Part shown: in pieces, positions 29,398-37,815 of the stretch
Numbering within the stretch: position 1 is the stretch's first letter
How the letters are laid out: every line of letters starts with the position of its first letter
Assembly: GCA_037482015.1 (NCBI GenBank)
Contig: JBBFKT010000006.1
Coordinates: forward strand, 1-64,000
DNA: 64,000 nt
Reading direction: 5' to 3'
From: Thermodesulforhabdaceae bacterium
Lineage (GTDB): Bacteria; Desulfobacterota; Syntrophobacteria; Syntrophobacterales; Thermodesulforhabdaceae
Made by a program: the position numbers and the translations under genes
Notes under the pieces: model-generated
The model's input: only the letters and a program-made list of their open reading frames with translations
The model's database searches: none
Told to the model about the DNA's origin: nothing

Positions 29398-29426
29398 CTC
29401 ACAAGGTTCTCAACTTATGGTAAAAT
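29398..29426 (+). promoter_or_regulatory. probable extended -10 promoter of the sensor kinase gene
   Basis: TGGTAAAAT gives an extended -10 (TAAAAT at 29421-29426), with CTCACA 17 bases upstream as a weak -35. Confidence 0.45.
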
Positions 29427-29458
29427 GTAAAACCGATTTTTGAAATCGGAGGACGCTT

Positions 29459-32089
29459 ATGAAAATAGACCAAAACAAGAACGGTCAAGATTCCCGAAGA
29501 AAAAAATTTCGAGTTTCCATAGCTAAAAAACTGACCTTTGTTCTTATTCTTGTTTCGGTAATCCCTGCCAGCATCTTTGGAATAACTCACATTTTGAACC
29601 TTCACAATTTAACCAGAGTAGCTTTGAAAGAAAGTTCTCTTCAGCTTGAGAAAAAAGCCAGGGAATCCCTTGAACTAAGAGCTATTGAGCTTGCCAACAG
29701 GGTAAGTGAATTTCTTCAAGGCGTTGAAAAAGACGCAAAGATTTTATGTCTTTTGCCCAAAAAAACCGAAGTATTTCAAGATTTTTATACTATGCACAAA
29801 AAAACTGTGTGGATGAAAGATGGCACTAATGAATATCCTGTTGAGGTACGACAAGATCTCCCTTTGTATCGGGAGATTGCCTTCGTTGACGTTTCAGGCC
29901 AAGAATTGATCAGAATTTTTGACGGCTACCCAGTTAAGCAAGAGGATCTGCGGGATGTGTCCAAACCAGAAAATACAACTTACAGGTCGGAAAAATATTT
30001 TCTGGAGGTTATGAAACTTCCCCCCGGCAGGGTTTATGTGTCACACGTAACAGGATGGTTTGTCTCCCTGGAAGAACAACTTCAAGGTGCAAGTGATGTG
30101 GAACACGCCGTTGAAGGAAAAAAATACGAAGGTGTGGTAAGATTCGCCACAAAGTGTGTAGGTGAAAACGGCGAAGTTTCTGGTGTAGTAGTTTTATCTC
30201 TGGATCATCGTCATCTCATGGAGTTTACCATGCATATTCTTCCCACGGAGGATCGTTTTGTCGTATTTCCATCCTATTCCAGTGGAAATTACGCTTTCAT
30301 GTTTGATGATGAAGGCTGGATAATAACTCATCCCAAGTATTGCGATATTAGAAGTCTTCGTCCTGACGGAACTGAATTTGATCCTCTTGATCCATCCTAT
30401 TATGAAAACCTTTTAGCAGGAAAAGCCCCTTTTAATCTAGACCACGCGGGCAAGATAAATACAAATTATCCCATCATTGCATCAGAAGTACGAAAAGGGC
30501 GTTCAGGTGTAACCAGTACATTCAATGTGGGGGGAATTCCACGGGTAATGGCTTATGCTCCCATTCATTATTACAGTCCTCCCTATGACCGCTACGGAAT
30601 TTTCGGCGGCGTTACCATAGGCGTTGAAATGACAAAATTCAAAGAGCCAATTTCTACTACCGAGAAAGCCATTAAAGATATGCTTTCTCGAACAAGGATG
30701 GAAAGTGCTTTAGTTTTGACTCTTTCTTTACTGGTTTCCATAGTCGTAGCCTTATCTCTGGCAAGAACGATTACGAAACCCATACGGCATCTCAGCCGAA
30801 AAGCCGTCGAAATTGCAGAAAGGAAACTACCAGACGATATTGTGGTCCATACGGGAGATGAACTGGAAGGACTTTCCGAAAATCTTGCGGTTATGGCTCG
30901 AGAAATCCATGAACATCGTTTGAATCTTGAGAAATCACTTGAAGAATTGACGCAGTCCAAGAAAAACCTTGAACAATATTCTTACGAACTTGAGAGAAAA
31001 ATATGGATTATCAAAAACATTCATTCTTTAAGCCAGCTCATGAGCTTAGCCTATAAGCGAGACGATGTCCTTCAAGCAGTTTTGAAGACCGCAGTGGAAG
31101 GGCTTGGATACGATAGAGCTATTCTTTACCTCTTTGATTCTCAAACTCGCCGGCTGGTATGTCGAGGCACATATCAATTCTCACCAGATCACGAAAAAAT
31201 CGCCACATCTTTTTCCTTCCACGTAGATCGTCAGGATTGCACCCTTGTGAGAGCCTTTCATACAGGAAAAACAGTATCCGTCGGGATTTATGATGACGAT
31301 ATAAGTATAACAGAGCTCGATAAGAAAATTGCTACGTCTGGAGGTAGTGAACACATCGTCTGGGCTCCAATGAAAAGTCGAGACAGGGTGATAGGGGTCT
31401 TAGGAGCCGACAAAATTGGAAAGACTTCTCCCATCGGAACCACAGAAATAGAAGCCCTTGAGATCCTTGCCGGAGAGGCCGCTCAAGCCATTGAACATTC
31501 GGAACTTTACTGGAGATTAGTAAAAGAAAAGAACTTTGTAACATTAATTCTTGCCCACATTCCTCTCGGCGTTATTGTTTTCGATGGGCGAGGGAAAATT
31601 CTATGGTTTAATCCCTATGCAGAACGGTTTTTTGGAATACCCAGAGAAGAAGTTGAAGGCAAACACTTTTTTGAAGCCTTTGCGGACTTTACTTCCTGGA
31701 CTGATTTTGTTCGCGAATGCTCGGAATTGGGCTGTTCTATAAAAGATGCCAAAGAAACCAGCATCACTTTCCCTGACGGGAAAGAAAAAGTAATTGAATA
31801 TTCTTCATCGGTTCTTGCTTCTGAAAACTTTCCCGAGAGCAATCTTTTTATATTCTTTCAAGATATAACGAGCAGAAAAGAAATAGAAGAACACCTGAGA
31901 AGAACGGATCGCCTTGCAAGTTTGGGAGTACTGGCAGCAGGTATTGCTCACGAAATACGAAACCCCCTTACGGGTATTTCCCTGATGATGGATGATCTTC
32001 ACGATCGAATTCAGCAATCAGGAAATGGAAAGACTCGAAAACCTTATAAACGGTCTCCTGGATTTTGCCAATCCTTCAAGGAACCTTAA
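29459..32089 (+). CDS. membrane sensor histidine kinase, 5' part of a frameshifted gene
   Basis: 876 residues before the frame ends. An N-terminal transmembrane helix (LTFVLILVSVIPASIFGITH, ~25-45) precedes a large extracytoplasmic Cache-type sensor (~50-400), a second helix (~412-435), a HAMP domain and coiled coil (~436-510), a GAF domain (~525-680), a PAS domain (~690-800) and the start of HisKA with His831 in GIAHEIRNPLTG. After DLHDRI the frame runs into an unrelated tail (QQSGNGKTRK...). The true continuation is in another frame from about 32013. About 18-20 residues expected between DLHDRI and the next HisKA helix also seem to be missing. GGAGG precedes the ATG. The gene pairs with the downstream NtrC-type regulator. 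Confidence 0.8.
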   Translation: MKIDQNKNGQDSRRKKFRVSIAKKLTFVLILVSVIPASIFGITHILNLHNLTRVALKESSLQLEKKARESLELRAIELANRVSEFLQGVEKDAKILCLLPKKTEVFQDFYTMHKKTVWMKDGTNEYPVEVRQDLPLYREIAFVDVSGQELIRIFDGYPVKQEDLRDVSKPENTTYRSEKYFLEVMKLPPGRVYVSHVTGWFVSLEEQLQGASDVEHAVEGKKYEGVVRFATKCVGENGEVSGVVVLSLDHRHLMEFTMHILPTEDRFVVFPSYSSGNYAFMFDDEGWIITHPKYCDIRSLRPDGTEFDPLDPSYYENLLAGKAPFNLDHAGKINTNYPIIASEVRKGRSGVTSTFNVGGIPRVMAYAPIHYYSPPYDRYGIFGGVTIGVEMTKFKEPISTTEKAIKDMLSRTRMESALVLTLSLLVSIVVALSLARTITKPIRHLSRKAVEIAERKLPDDIVVHTGDELEGLSENLAVMAREIHEHRLNLEKSLEELTQSKKNLEQYSYELERKIWIIKNIHSLSQLMSLAYKRDDVLQAVLKTAVEGLGYDRAILYLFDSQTRRLVCRGTYQFSPDHEKIATSFSFHVDRQDCTLVRAFHTGKTVSVGIYDDDISITELDKKIATSGGSEHIVWAPMKSRDRVIGVLGADKIGKTSPIGTTEIEALEILAGEAAQAIEHSELYWRLVKEKNFVTLILAHIPLGVIVFDGRGKILWFNPYAERFFGIPREEVEGKHFFEAFADFTSWTDFVRECSELGCSIKDAKETSITFPDGKEKVIEYSSSVLASENFPESNLFIFFQDITSRKEIEEHLRRTDRLASLGVLAAGIAHEIRNPLTGISLMMDDLHDRIQQSGNGKTRKPYKRSPGFCQSFKEP

Positions 32090-32579
32090 GATGGAAAAAG
32101 CCTATCTTCCTTCTGTAATGGCGGATACGCTTCTTCTTGTTAGAAAGCTGGCAAAGAACAGCAAAATAGACGTAATTACCGAGGTCGAAGAGCCAATTCC
32201 GCTCCTGAGTATAGACAGAGAAAGAATAAAACAGGTGTTTTTGAATCTCTTCCTGAATGCGATTCAGGCTATGGATAAAGGTGGAACCCTATCGGTTAAG
32301 ATATTCAGGGTAAAGGCCGAGGATTCAATGATTGCCAAAGACTCCGTAAGAACCATGATCTCCGACACAGGTAGAGGAATAGATCCCGAAGATTTACCTT
32401 ACATATTTGACCCCTTTTTTAGCCGCCGTTCTTCTGGATGTGGTCTTGGTCTTGCTATAGCACACAACATCATCACGGAGCACAAAGGAAGAATTAATGT
32501 GGTAAGTATCCCCGGAGAAGGTTCGACCTTTTATTTCGATATACCCATTGACCAGGGGGAGGAAATTATAAAAACATGA
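31992..32579 (+). CDS. histidine kinase HisKA end and ATPase domain, 3' part of the frameshifted gene
   Basis: This part continues the kinase of 29459 in the frame one base further on. True homology begins near 32013 (NQEMERLENLINGLLDFANP, the second HisKA helix). Next come the HATPase N-box QVFLNLFLNAIQAM and the boxes DTGRGIDPEDLPYIFDPFF and GCGLGLAIAH. There is no ribosome binding site at the first ATG (31992), which lies inside the upstream frame, so it is not an independent gene. Its stop overlaps the response-regulator start (ATGA). The shift of +1 fits a deletion of 3n+2 bases or a one-base insertion, either real or a sequencing/assembly error. Confidence 0.75.
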   Translation: MIFTIEFSNQEMERLENLINGLLDFANPSRNLKMEKAYLPSVMADTLLLVRKLAKNSKIDVITEVEEPIPLLSIDRERIKQVFLNLFLNAIQAMDKGGTLSVKIFRVKAEDSMIAKDSVRTMISDTGRGIDPEDLPYIFDPFFSRRSSGCGLGLAIAHNIITEHKGRINVVSIPGEGSTFYFDIPIDQGEEIIKT

Positions 32580-33982
32580 ACGAAGGAAGCATTCTTATCG
32601 TCGATGATGAAGATTTTATTTGCGACAATCTGCAGCGTATTCTCAGAGACGAAGGATATGAAAGCATTGTAGCATCAACCGCCAGGGAAGCCCTTGACAT
32701 TGTTAAGAGTTCACCGGTGGATCTGGTTCTTCTTGATCTCAACCTTCCCGACATGGGAGGTATTGAGGTCTTAAAAAAGCTAAAAGAGGAAGACACAGAC
32801 ATTCTTGTTGTAATCATTACGGGATATGCTTCTGTAGAATCAGCAGTGGAAGCTATTAAGTTGGGAGCCTACGATTATATAAAAAAGCCTTTCAAAGCGG
32901 ATGCTATAACTCTTATTGTCAAGCTCGCTCTGGAAACGCAAAAACTAAAAAGAGAAGTCAGAGCTTTTCGATCCCATCACGATGGTATTCTCAGGGGTAA
33001 AGCTATTATCGCAGAAAGCAAAGTTATGAAAGAATTGCTCGAAAAAGTTAAAAGGATTGCTGCTTCTGACGCCACAGTATTGATTACGGGAGAAACTGGC
33101 GTAGGAAAGGATCTTTTTGCAAGAACCATCCATGCTATGAGTCCACGATCGAAATATCCTTTCGTGGAGATAAACTGCTCTGCTTTGCCGGAACAACTGC
33201 TGGAAAGTGAACTTTTCGGGCACGAAAAGGGTGCTTTTACAGGGGCTAAAGAAAGAAAGCTGGGTCTTTTCGAAGTAGCTAACGGGGGCACCATTTTCCT
33301 TGACGAAATAGGAGAACTTGTCCCGGGACTTCAAGCAAAACTTCTCAGGATACTGGAAGATCATTCTGTTCGCCGCCTTGGCGGTACTCAATCTCACAGA
33401 GTAGACATAAGAATTATCGCCGCCACCAATCAAGATCTTCAGGGTTATGTTAGAGAAAACAAGTTCCGAAAGGATTTATATTTCCGCCTTAATACCATTC
33501 CTCTTCATATTCCACCTTTAAGAGAGCGACCTGAAGATATTATGCCTTTAGCTAAACACTTTGTGTCTGAACATAATAGAAAATACAGTCGCAAGTTTCA
33601 GGGATTTTCTCCGGAGGCAGAAAAACTTCTTCTGGCTTACTCCTGGCCTGGAAACGTTAGAGAACTTGCTCATGTTCTGGAAAGAATCTGTATAATGCAC
33701 GATGATAGATTAATTGATACATCACACCTTCCGAAAGAGATCGCTCAAGGGCCAGAGATTACCTTTGATGACGTTTTGATGTCTTCTTTCAACATTCCCC
33801 TGGAGGGAATGAATTTAGAAGAGATAATGGAGAAAATTGCTCTATCCTTCATAAAAAAAGCGCTCAAGATTACCGGTGGCAATGTCTCCCAGGCAGCTAA
33901 ACTCCTTGGAATTCCTAGAGGAACCCTTCGATACAAAATGGAAAAATATCAACTTATGGAAACGGACTATCGCTCCCTGTAA
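32576..33982 (+). CDS. sigma54-dependent response regulator, NtrC family
   Basis: 468 residues. The receiver domain (1-120) has the acidic pocket DD at 10-11, phosphoacceptor Asp54 (LLDLNLPDMGG) and the KKP lysine. The AAA+ domain (~145-380) has Walker A GETGVGKDLFA and the sigma54-contacting GAFTGA loop in HEKGAFTGAKERK. The C-terminal Fis-type helix-turn-helix is NVSQAAKLLGIPRGTLRYKM. It activates RNA polymerase-sigma54 after phosphorylation by the upstream kinase, with which it overlaps by 4 bases. Targets are unknown. If the kinase is truly broken, this regulator would need another phosphate source. Confidence 0.93.
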   Translation: MNEGSILIVDDEDFICDNLQRILRDEGYESIVASTAREALDIVKSSPVDLVLLDLNLPDMGGIEVLKKLKEEDTDILVVIITGYASVESAVEAIKLGAYDYIKKPFKADAITLIVKLALETQKLKREVRAFRSHHDGILRGKAIIAESKVMKELLEKVKRIAASDATVLITGETGVGKDLFARTIHAMSPRSKYPFVEINCSALPEQLLESELFGHEKGAFTGAKERKLGLFEVANGGTIFLDEIGELVPGLQAKLLRILEDHSVRRLGGTQSHRVDIRIIAATNQDLQGYVRENKFRKDLYFRLNTIPLHIPPLRERPEDIMPLAKHFVSEHNRKYSRKFQGFSPEAEKLLLAYSWPGNVRELAHVLERICIMHDDRLIDTSHLPKEIAQGPEITFDDVLMSSFNIPLEGMNLEEIMEKIALSFIKKALKITGGNVSQAAKLLGIPRGTLRYKMEKYQLMETDYRSL

Positions 33983-34302
33983 TTCATGTGATTTGATCGT
34001 TGCGAGTTATTTTATAAGGACATCAATCCTTCTTGACCAATCATCACGGGGACAGATTCTGCTTATTTTAAAATGGCGGTTTTTCGCCATACTGTCACAA
34101 ATTTTCGCCACAATAAGAGAGATAACCTGAAAGTATCGCCCCTTTTTCAAGTTCACATACTTGGGACACAGGCTAACTTTCGAAGCTATCAAAAACAACA
34201 GGGATCTTTGCACATATTTTGCTGAAATGCTTGAACGCCGGTGAGCGCGCTTAACTGGCAGAATCTGGTGATTCACGAAAATTCAAAGATGGAGTAGTGA
34301 GG
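33983..34302. other. intergenic region before the oad operon
   Basis: About 320 bases without a gene. A 6-bp stem ATGGCG/CGCCAT with a GTTTTT loop lies at 34073-34090, after the regulator gene. I found no convincing sigma70 or sigma54 promoter for the downstream operon. Confidence 0.45.
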
Positions 34303-34446
34303 ATGTTAGAAAAAGGGTTGGTTATCGCTTTTGTCGGAATGGGCGGCACTCTTTTTACCCTCTGGATACTCACTCTAATTATTGAAGGTCTTAAGAGGGT
34401 GTTTCCTTATCGTGATGAAGAGACAAACGGAAAGGAGATATCCTGA
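34303..34446 (+). CDS. oadG: small OadG-like subunit of a sodium-pump decarboxylase
   Basis: A 47-residue protein. Residues ~4-28 form one transmembrane helix (LVIAFVGMGGTLFTLWILTL), followed by a short charged tail ending KEIS. One helix plus a polar tail, placed right before oadB, is the pattern of the gamma subunit that anchors the decarboxylase and helps assembly. The usual gamma subunit is 80-130 residues, so this is a minimal form and lacks the Zn-binding C-terminal tail. Its TGA overlaps the oadB ATG (TGATG), implying translational coupling. GGAG stands 8 bases upstream of its ATG. Confidence 0.65.
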   Translation: MLEKGLVIAFVGMGGTLFTLWILTLIIEGLKRVFPYRDEETNGKEIS

Positions 34447-35252
34447 TGGTAGACATTGTCTTAGCTGGCATTTCAGCCCTTATTTCTGGCTTTGGGGCTA
34501 TTACTATCAAAAACATAATAATGATTCTTGTAGGATGCGGTCTTCTATATCTGGGTATAAAGAAAGGATACGAACCACTTCTTTTGGTTCCTATTGGTTT
34601 TGGAGCTGTTCTTGTAAATATTCCTCTTGCTGATCTTATGGGTCCCGATGGTCTTTTAAGGCAGTTCTATGAGTTTGGAGTCGCTAACGAAGTATTCCCC
34701 TGTCTTATTTTCATCGGCATTGGAGCGATGACGGATTTCACGCCTCTTCTGGAAAACCCAAGAATTTTACTTTTAGGAGCTGCGGGTCAATTTGGTATAT
34801 TCCTTACATTTCTTATAGCAATTTTACTTGGGTTTAATCTATTGGACGCCGCCGCCATAGGGATTATTGGCGCCTGTGATGGCCCCACATCGATTTACGT
34901 TACTTCTAAATTTGCACCTCATCTTCTCGGAGCTGTATCCGTAGCGGCATATTCTTACATGTCACTGGTGCCACTTATTCAGCCCCCTATTATGCGGCTT
35001 CTTACAACCAGAAGAGAAAAACTTATTAGAATGGAATACCCTTCTCATAATAGCGTTTCTAAAAAAGTAAAAATTCTTTTCCCTCTTGTGGTTACTATCG
35101 TCTGTTGCATTGTAGCACCTTTTGGAACACCTCTAATGGGTATGTTAATGCTCGGCAACCTTATGAAGGAATCTGGAGTTGTTTCTCGCCTTACTAAAGC
35201 ATCCGAAAACGAAATTCTAAATGCTGTTACTCTCTTACTTGGCTTTCTATAG
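34446..35252 (+). CDS. oadB: sodium-pump decarboxylase beta subunit, N-terminal part
   Basis: 268 residues covering the first two thirds of OadB, the membrane subunit that couples decarboxylation of carboxybiotin to Na+ export. Family stretches include MILVGCGLLYLGIKKGYEPLLL, IGIIGACDGPTSIYV (with the conserved Asp in the GxxDGPT region) and LIQPPIMRLLTT. Reading stops at TAG (35250-35252) right after LLLGFL. The family continues there with IGGTMEGNTFL, which is encoded in the other frame by ATAGGTGGAACCATGG. A one-base loss in the GGCTTTCTATAGG region restores the full gene. The substrate (oxaloacetate, methylmalonyl-CoA or glutaconyl-CoA) cannot be told: no alpha subunit is in the window. 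Confidence 0.8.
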   Translation: MVDIVLAGISALISGFGAITIKNIIMILVGCGLLYLGIKKGYEPLLLVPIGFGAVLVNIPLADLMGPDGLLRQFYEFGVANEVFPCLIFIGIGAMTDFTPLLENPRILLLGAAGQFGIFLTFLIAILLGFNLLDAAAIGIIGACDGPTSIYVTSKFAPHLLGAVSVAAYSYMSLVPLIQPPIMRLLTTRREKLIRMEYPSHNSVSKKVKILFPLVVTIVCCIVAPFGTPLMGMLMLGNLMKESGVVSRLTKASENEILNAVTLLLGFL

Positions 35253-35260
35253 GTGGAACC

Positions 35261-35587
35261 ATGGAAGGAAACACTTTCTTAAGACCTCTGACCCTAATAG
35301 TCCTGGCTCTGGGGTTGCTTGCCATATGCCTTGATACGGTAATGGGTATTCTTTTTGGAAAATTCATGTGCTTCATATCAAAAGGCAAAATCAACCCACT
35401 CATTGGAGCTGCCGGCATATCAGCCTATCCCATGGCGGCAAGAGTTGTTCAATTGGAAGGTCGCAAATACGATACTAATAACTGGCTTTTAATGCACGCC
35501 ATGGGTGCTAACACAGGAGGCCAGATTGGATCAGTTATGGCGGCAGCAATAATGCTTTCTATCCTGAAGTGGATGAACATAGGATAG
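35261..35587 (+). CDS. oadB: sodium-pump decarboxylase beta subunit, C-terminal part
   Basis: 108 residues starting MEGNTFLRPLTL. It contains the last OadB helices and the conserved SKGKINPLIGAAGISAYP and HAMGANTGGQIGSVMAAA segments. It begins 8 bases after the upstream stop. The GGTGG before its ATG could support reinitiation, but the homology already extends upstream of the ATG (IGGT), so it is best explained as the second half of one frameshifted gene. Whether it is a true split, a mutation or a base-calling error in a short T run needs resequencing. Confidence 0.78.
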   Translation: MEGNTFLRPLTLIVLALGLLAICLDTVMGILFGKFMCFISKGKINPLIGAAGISAYPMAARVVQLEGRKYDTNNWLLMHAMGANTGGQIGSVMAAAIMLSILKWMNIG

Positions 35588-35617
35588 ATCCAGCTTTTCT
35601 CACCTCATTTTAACACA

Positions 35618-35640
35618 TTGCCCAGGGTTGACCTGGGCAA
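35618..35640 (+). other. intercistronic hairpin between oadB and the CBS gene
   Basis: TTGCCCAGG / CCTGGGCAA form a perfect 9-bp stem with a 5-base loop and no T-tract. It may set different mRNA stability for the two halves of the operon. Confidence 0.45.
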
Positions 35641-35665
35641 CGAGATGTAGAAAGGAGCTATTAAA

Positions 35666-36145
35666 ATGAAGGCAAAGGATTTGATGATACCAATTGTGGA
35701 CTGTGCAAAAGTTGCGGAGGATAGATCTATTTATGATGCTCTCCTTATGATAGATGCCTGGCGAGCTCGCTCCGAATTTGACTTCAAACCCCGAGTAATT
35801 TTCGTGCACGATTCGGATCTAAAAATTACCGGGTATGTCCGCCTTACGGATGTTGTAGCTGCTCTAGGAGGGAGCTTAACCAGCGAACCATCTTCCTGGC
35901 ATGAACTACTTGAACAAGTTCAAGGCATGATACAGGGACTGCCTGTCAAAGACATCATGTATCACTTTTCGGAAAAAGAATACATATCTGAAGATATGAC
36001 TTTAGAAAAGGTGTTTCTCCATATGGTTTCGGGCTCGTACACGTATTCGGTTGTCGTCTCCAATAATACCACCATAGGGGTCATTCGCTTAAGTGATCTA
36101 TTTAACGCCTTGTGGAAGGGTATAAAGACCAATGTAAGAAAATGA
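35666..36145 (+). CDS. CBS-domain pair protein
   Basis: 159 residues made of two CBS repeats: one from about residue 5 (DLMIPIVDCAKVAEDRS.. GYVRLTDVVAAL) and one from about 93 (VKDIMYHFSEKEYISED.. IGVIRLSDLFNAL). CBS pairs bind adenine nucleotides and regulate partner proteins. No catalytic domain is present. AAAGGAG precedes the ATG. It lies between the decarboxylase membrane subunits and a carboxylate carrier, 15 bases from the latter, so an allosteric role on one of these is plausible but unproven. Confidence 0.82.
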   Translation: MKAKDLMIPIVDCAKVAEDRSIYDALLMIDAWRARSEFDFKPRVIFVHDSDLKITGYVRLTDVVAALGGSLTSEPSSWHELLEQVQGMIQGLPVKDIMYHFSEKEYISEDMTLEKVFLHMVSGSYTYSVVVSNNTTIGVIRLSDLFNALWKGIKTNVRK

Positions 36146-36160
36146 GGGAGGAAAGGATCA

Positions 36161-37732
36161 ATGATGGGCAATGAAAGTGTCAGGGTTAATCAGGTAAAGG
36201 ATGAGGAAATCCGTGAAGTTTTGTCAGAAAAGGAAGAACGACTTGAAAACTTCCGAAAAAGTATAGGGCTGTTTTTGGGTCCTCTTGTAGCTATAATTGT
36301 TTACCTTATTCCCATGCCTTCCCTCTCGCCCAAAGCTCATATACTTGCGTCCATAGTTAGCTGGGTAGCGGTTTGGTGGGTAACAGAACCTATTCCAATT
36401 CCTGTAAGTGCCATATGGGGAGCAATTCTTTGCGTAATTCTGGGAGTAGCCGACATAAAAAAGGTTCTGGCACCTTTTGCAGATCCTATTATTTATCTAT
36501 TTTTTGGAAGCTTTATCATTGCAGAAGCCATGAGAATTCATGGTTTGGATAAGCGATTTACATATGCCATCATGTCTATAAAATCTGTTGGAAACAGCAC
36601 AGCAAAAATCCTTGTCGCTTTTGGCGTAATTTGCGCCTTCCTTTCCATGTGGATAAGCAACACAGCCACTACGGCTATGATGTATCCTATAGGCCTTGGG
36701 GTAGTTTATTCAGTTGCGGATTTAATACATAGAAAAACAGGAAACTTTGTAGATCCCAAAAAACTGCGTTTTGGAACCGGTATGATGCTAATGGCAGCTT
36801 ATAGCGCTTCTGCTGGCGGTATCGGGACACCCGTGGGCACTCCCCCTAATATTATAGGCATAGCCATGATAGAAAAGTTCTGCAATGTTAAGATCGCCTT
36901 TTTTCAGTGGATGGCATTCGCTGTTCCCTTGCTAATTCTTATGTCAGCTCTTCTTTTTGTGTTGATGTATTATCTCCATAAACCAGAGGTATCTCGCCTG
37001 GAGGGAGCAACGGATTACATTCTTAAAGAGAAAGCTCTCCTTGGCTCATGGACAAGAGGACAAAAGAATGTGATGATAGTTTTTTCTATAACAGTGGCTT
37101 TGTGGCTTATTCCCGGAATTATTGCTCTGATTTATGGAACAGATGGGACTATATATAAAAATTACAATAAAATTTTCCCAGAAAGCATAGCAGCTCTCAT
37201 AGGCGCCGCTCTTCTCTTTTTACTTCCAACAAACTGGAAGGAGAGAGAATTTACAATATCGTGGAAACAGGCAACAAACATTGACTGGGGAACTCTCCTG
37301 CTCTTCGGCGGTGGTATCACCCTTGGAAACCTGATGTTTGAACTGAAACTTGCCGATGCTATAGGTAAATCCCTCATGAACTTAACGGGTGCTACTTCTA
37401 TGTGGGGTATCACGCTGGGAGCTATTTTTATTGCGATCCTGGTTAGCGAAACCTCTTCCAACACTGCATCGGCTAATATGGTGGTTCCCGTTATTATTTC
37501 TTTAGCTCAAGCGGCTGGTGTAAATCCAGTTCCTCCTGCAATCGGTGCCACTCTTGGGGCAAGCTGGGGCTTCATGCTCCCTGTTTCTACACCTCCAAAT
37601 GCTATAGTCTACGGGTCGGGCATGGTTCCCATCACCAAAATGATCAGAGCCGGTATATACTTTGACATTCTGGGTGGACTTCTTATCTGGGCAGGACTGA
37701 TGGTTCTTCTTCCTATGCTGGGTCTTGCATAA
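36161..37732 (+). CDS. SLC13/DASS-family sodium:dicarboxylate symporter
   Basis: A 523-residue inner-membrane protein with about 11-12 hydrophobic segments after a charged N-terminal stretch of ~40 residues. It has the two SNT motifs that bind Na+ and carboxylate: WISNTATTAMMYP near residue 167 and ETSSNTASANMVVPV near 430. The GTPVGTPPNIIG and PVSTPPNAIVYGSG segments are also typical of the DASS family (PF00939). It likely moves C4-dicarboxylates, tricarboxylates or sulfate with Na+. GGGAGG precedes the ATG. It closes the oad-CBS operon, so a carboxylate linked to the decarboxylase is the most likely substrate. Confidence 0.9.
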   Translation: MMGNESVRVNQVKDEEIREVLSEKEERLENFRKSIGLFLGPLVAIIVYLIPMPSLSPKAHILASIVSWVAVWWVTEPIPIPVSAIWGAILCVILGVADIKKVLAPFADPIIYLFFGSFIIAEAMRIHGLDKRFTYAIMSIKSVGNSTAKILVAFGVICAFLSMWISNTATTAMMYPIGLGVVYSVADLIHRKTGNFVDPKKLRFGTGMMLMAAYSASAGGIGTPVGTPPNIIGIAMIEKFCNVKIAFFQWMAFAVPLLILMSALLFVLMYYLHKPEVSRLEGATDYILKEKALLGSWTRGQKNVMIVFSITVALWLIPGIIALIYGTDGTIYKNYNKIFPESIAALIGAALLFLLPTNWKEREFTISWKQATNIDWGTLLLFGGGITLGNLMFELKLADAIGKSLMNLTGATSMWGITLGAIFIAILVSETSSNTASANMVVPVIISLAQAAGVNPVPPAIGATLGASWGFMLPVSTPPNAIVYGSGMVPITKMIRAGIYFDILGGLLIWAGLMVLLPMLGLA

Positions 37733-37754
37733 CGAAAACAAGAAAGCTAAGCAA

Positions 37755-37805
37755 GGAGCGGGAAAAGCATCTCTTATACACAGACACTTTTCCTGCTCCA
37801 ATTTT
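37755..37805 (+). terminator. probable terminator of the oad-CBS-carrier operon
   Basis: GGAGCGGGAAAAG (37755-37767) pairs with CTTTTCCTGCTCC (37787-37799), with a single G-U pair in 13, followed by AATTTTCT. The 19-base loop is large. Confidence 0.55.
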
Positions 37806-37815
37806 CTATTACTCT

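Larger units (their letters stand above)
28973..29458. other. A/T-rich regulatory region upstream of the two-component system
   Basis: About 485 bases without a gene. It holds two inverted 10-bp boxes at 29287-29296 and 29339-29348 and a probable promoter at 29398-29426. The motif TTGTCGAAA occurs at about 29092 and 29182, with an inverted form (GTCGACAAA) near 29218. No sigma54 -24/-12 element was found. Confidence 0.5.

Noticed and set aside
34073-34090. Sigma54-like TGGC...GC element before the oad operon
   Set aside because: The spacing between GG and GC is 9 rather than 10 bases and the sequence is a small hairpin (ATGGCG/CGCCAT); no -12 TTGC is present.
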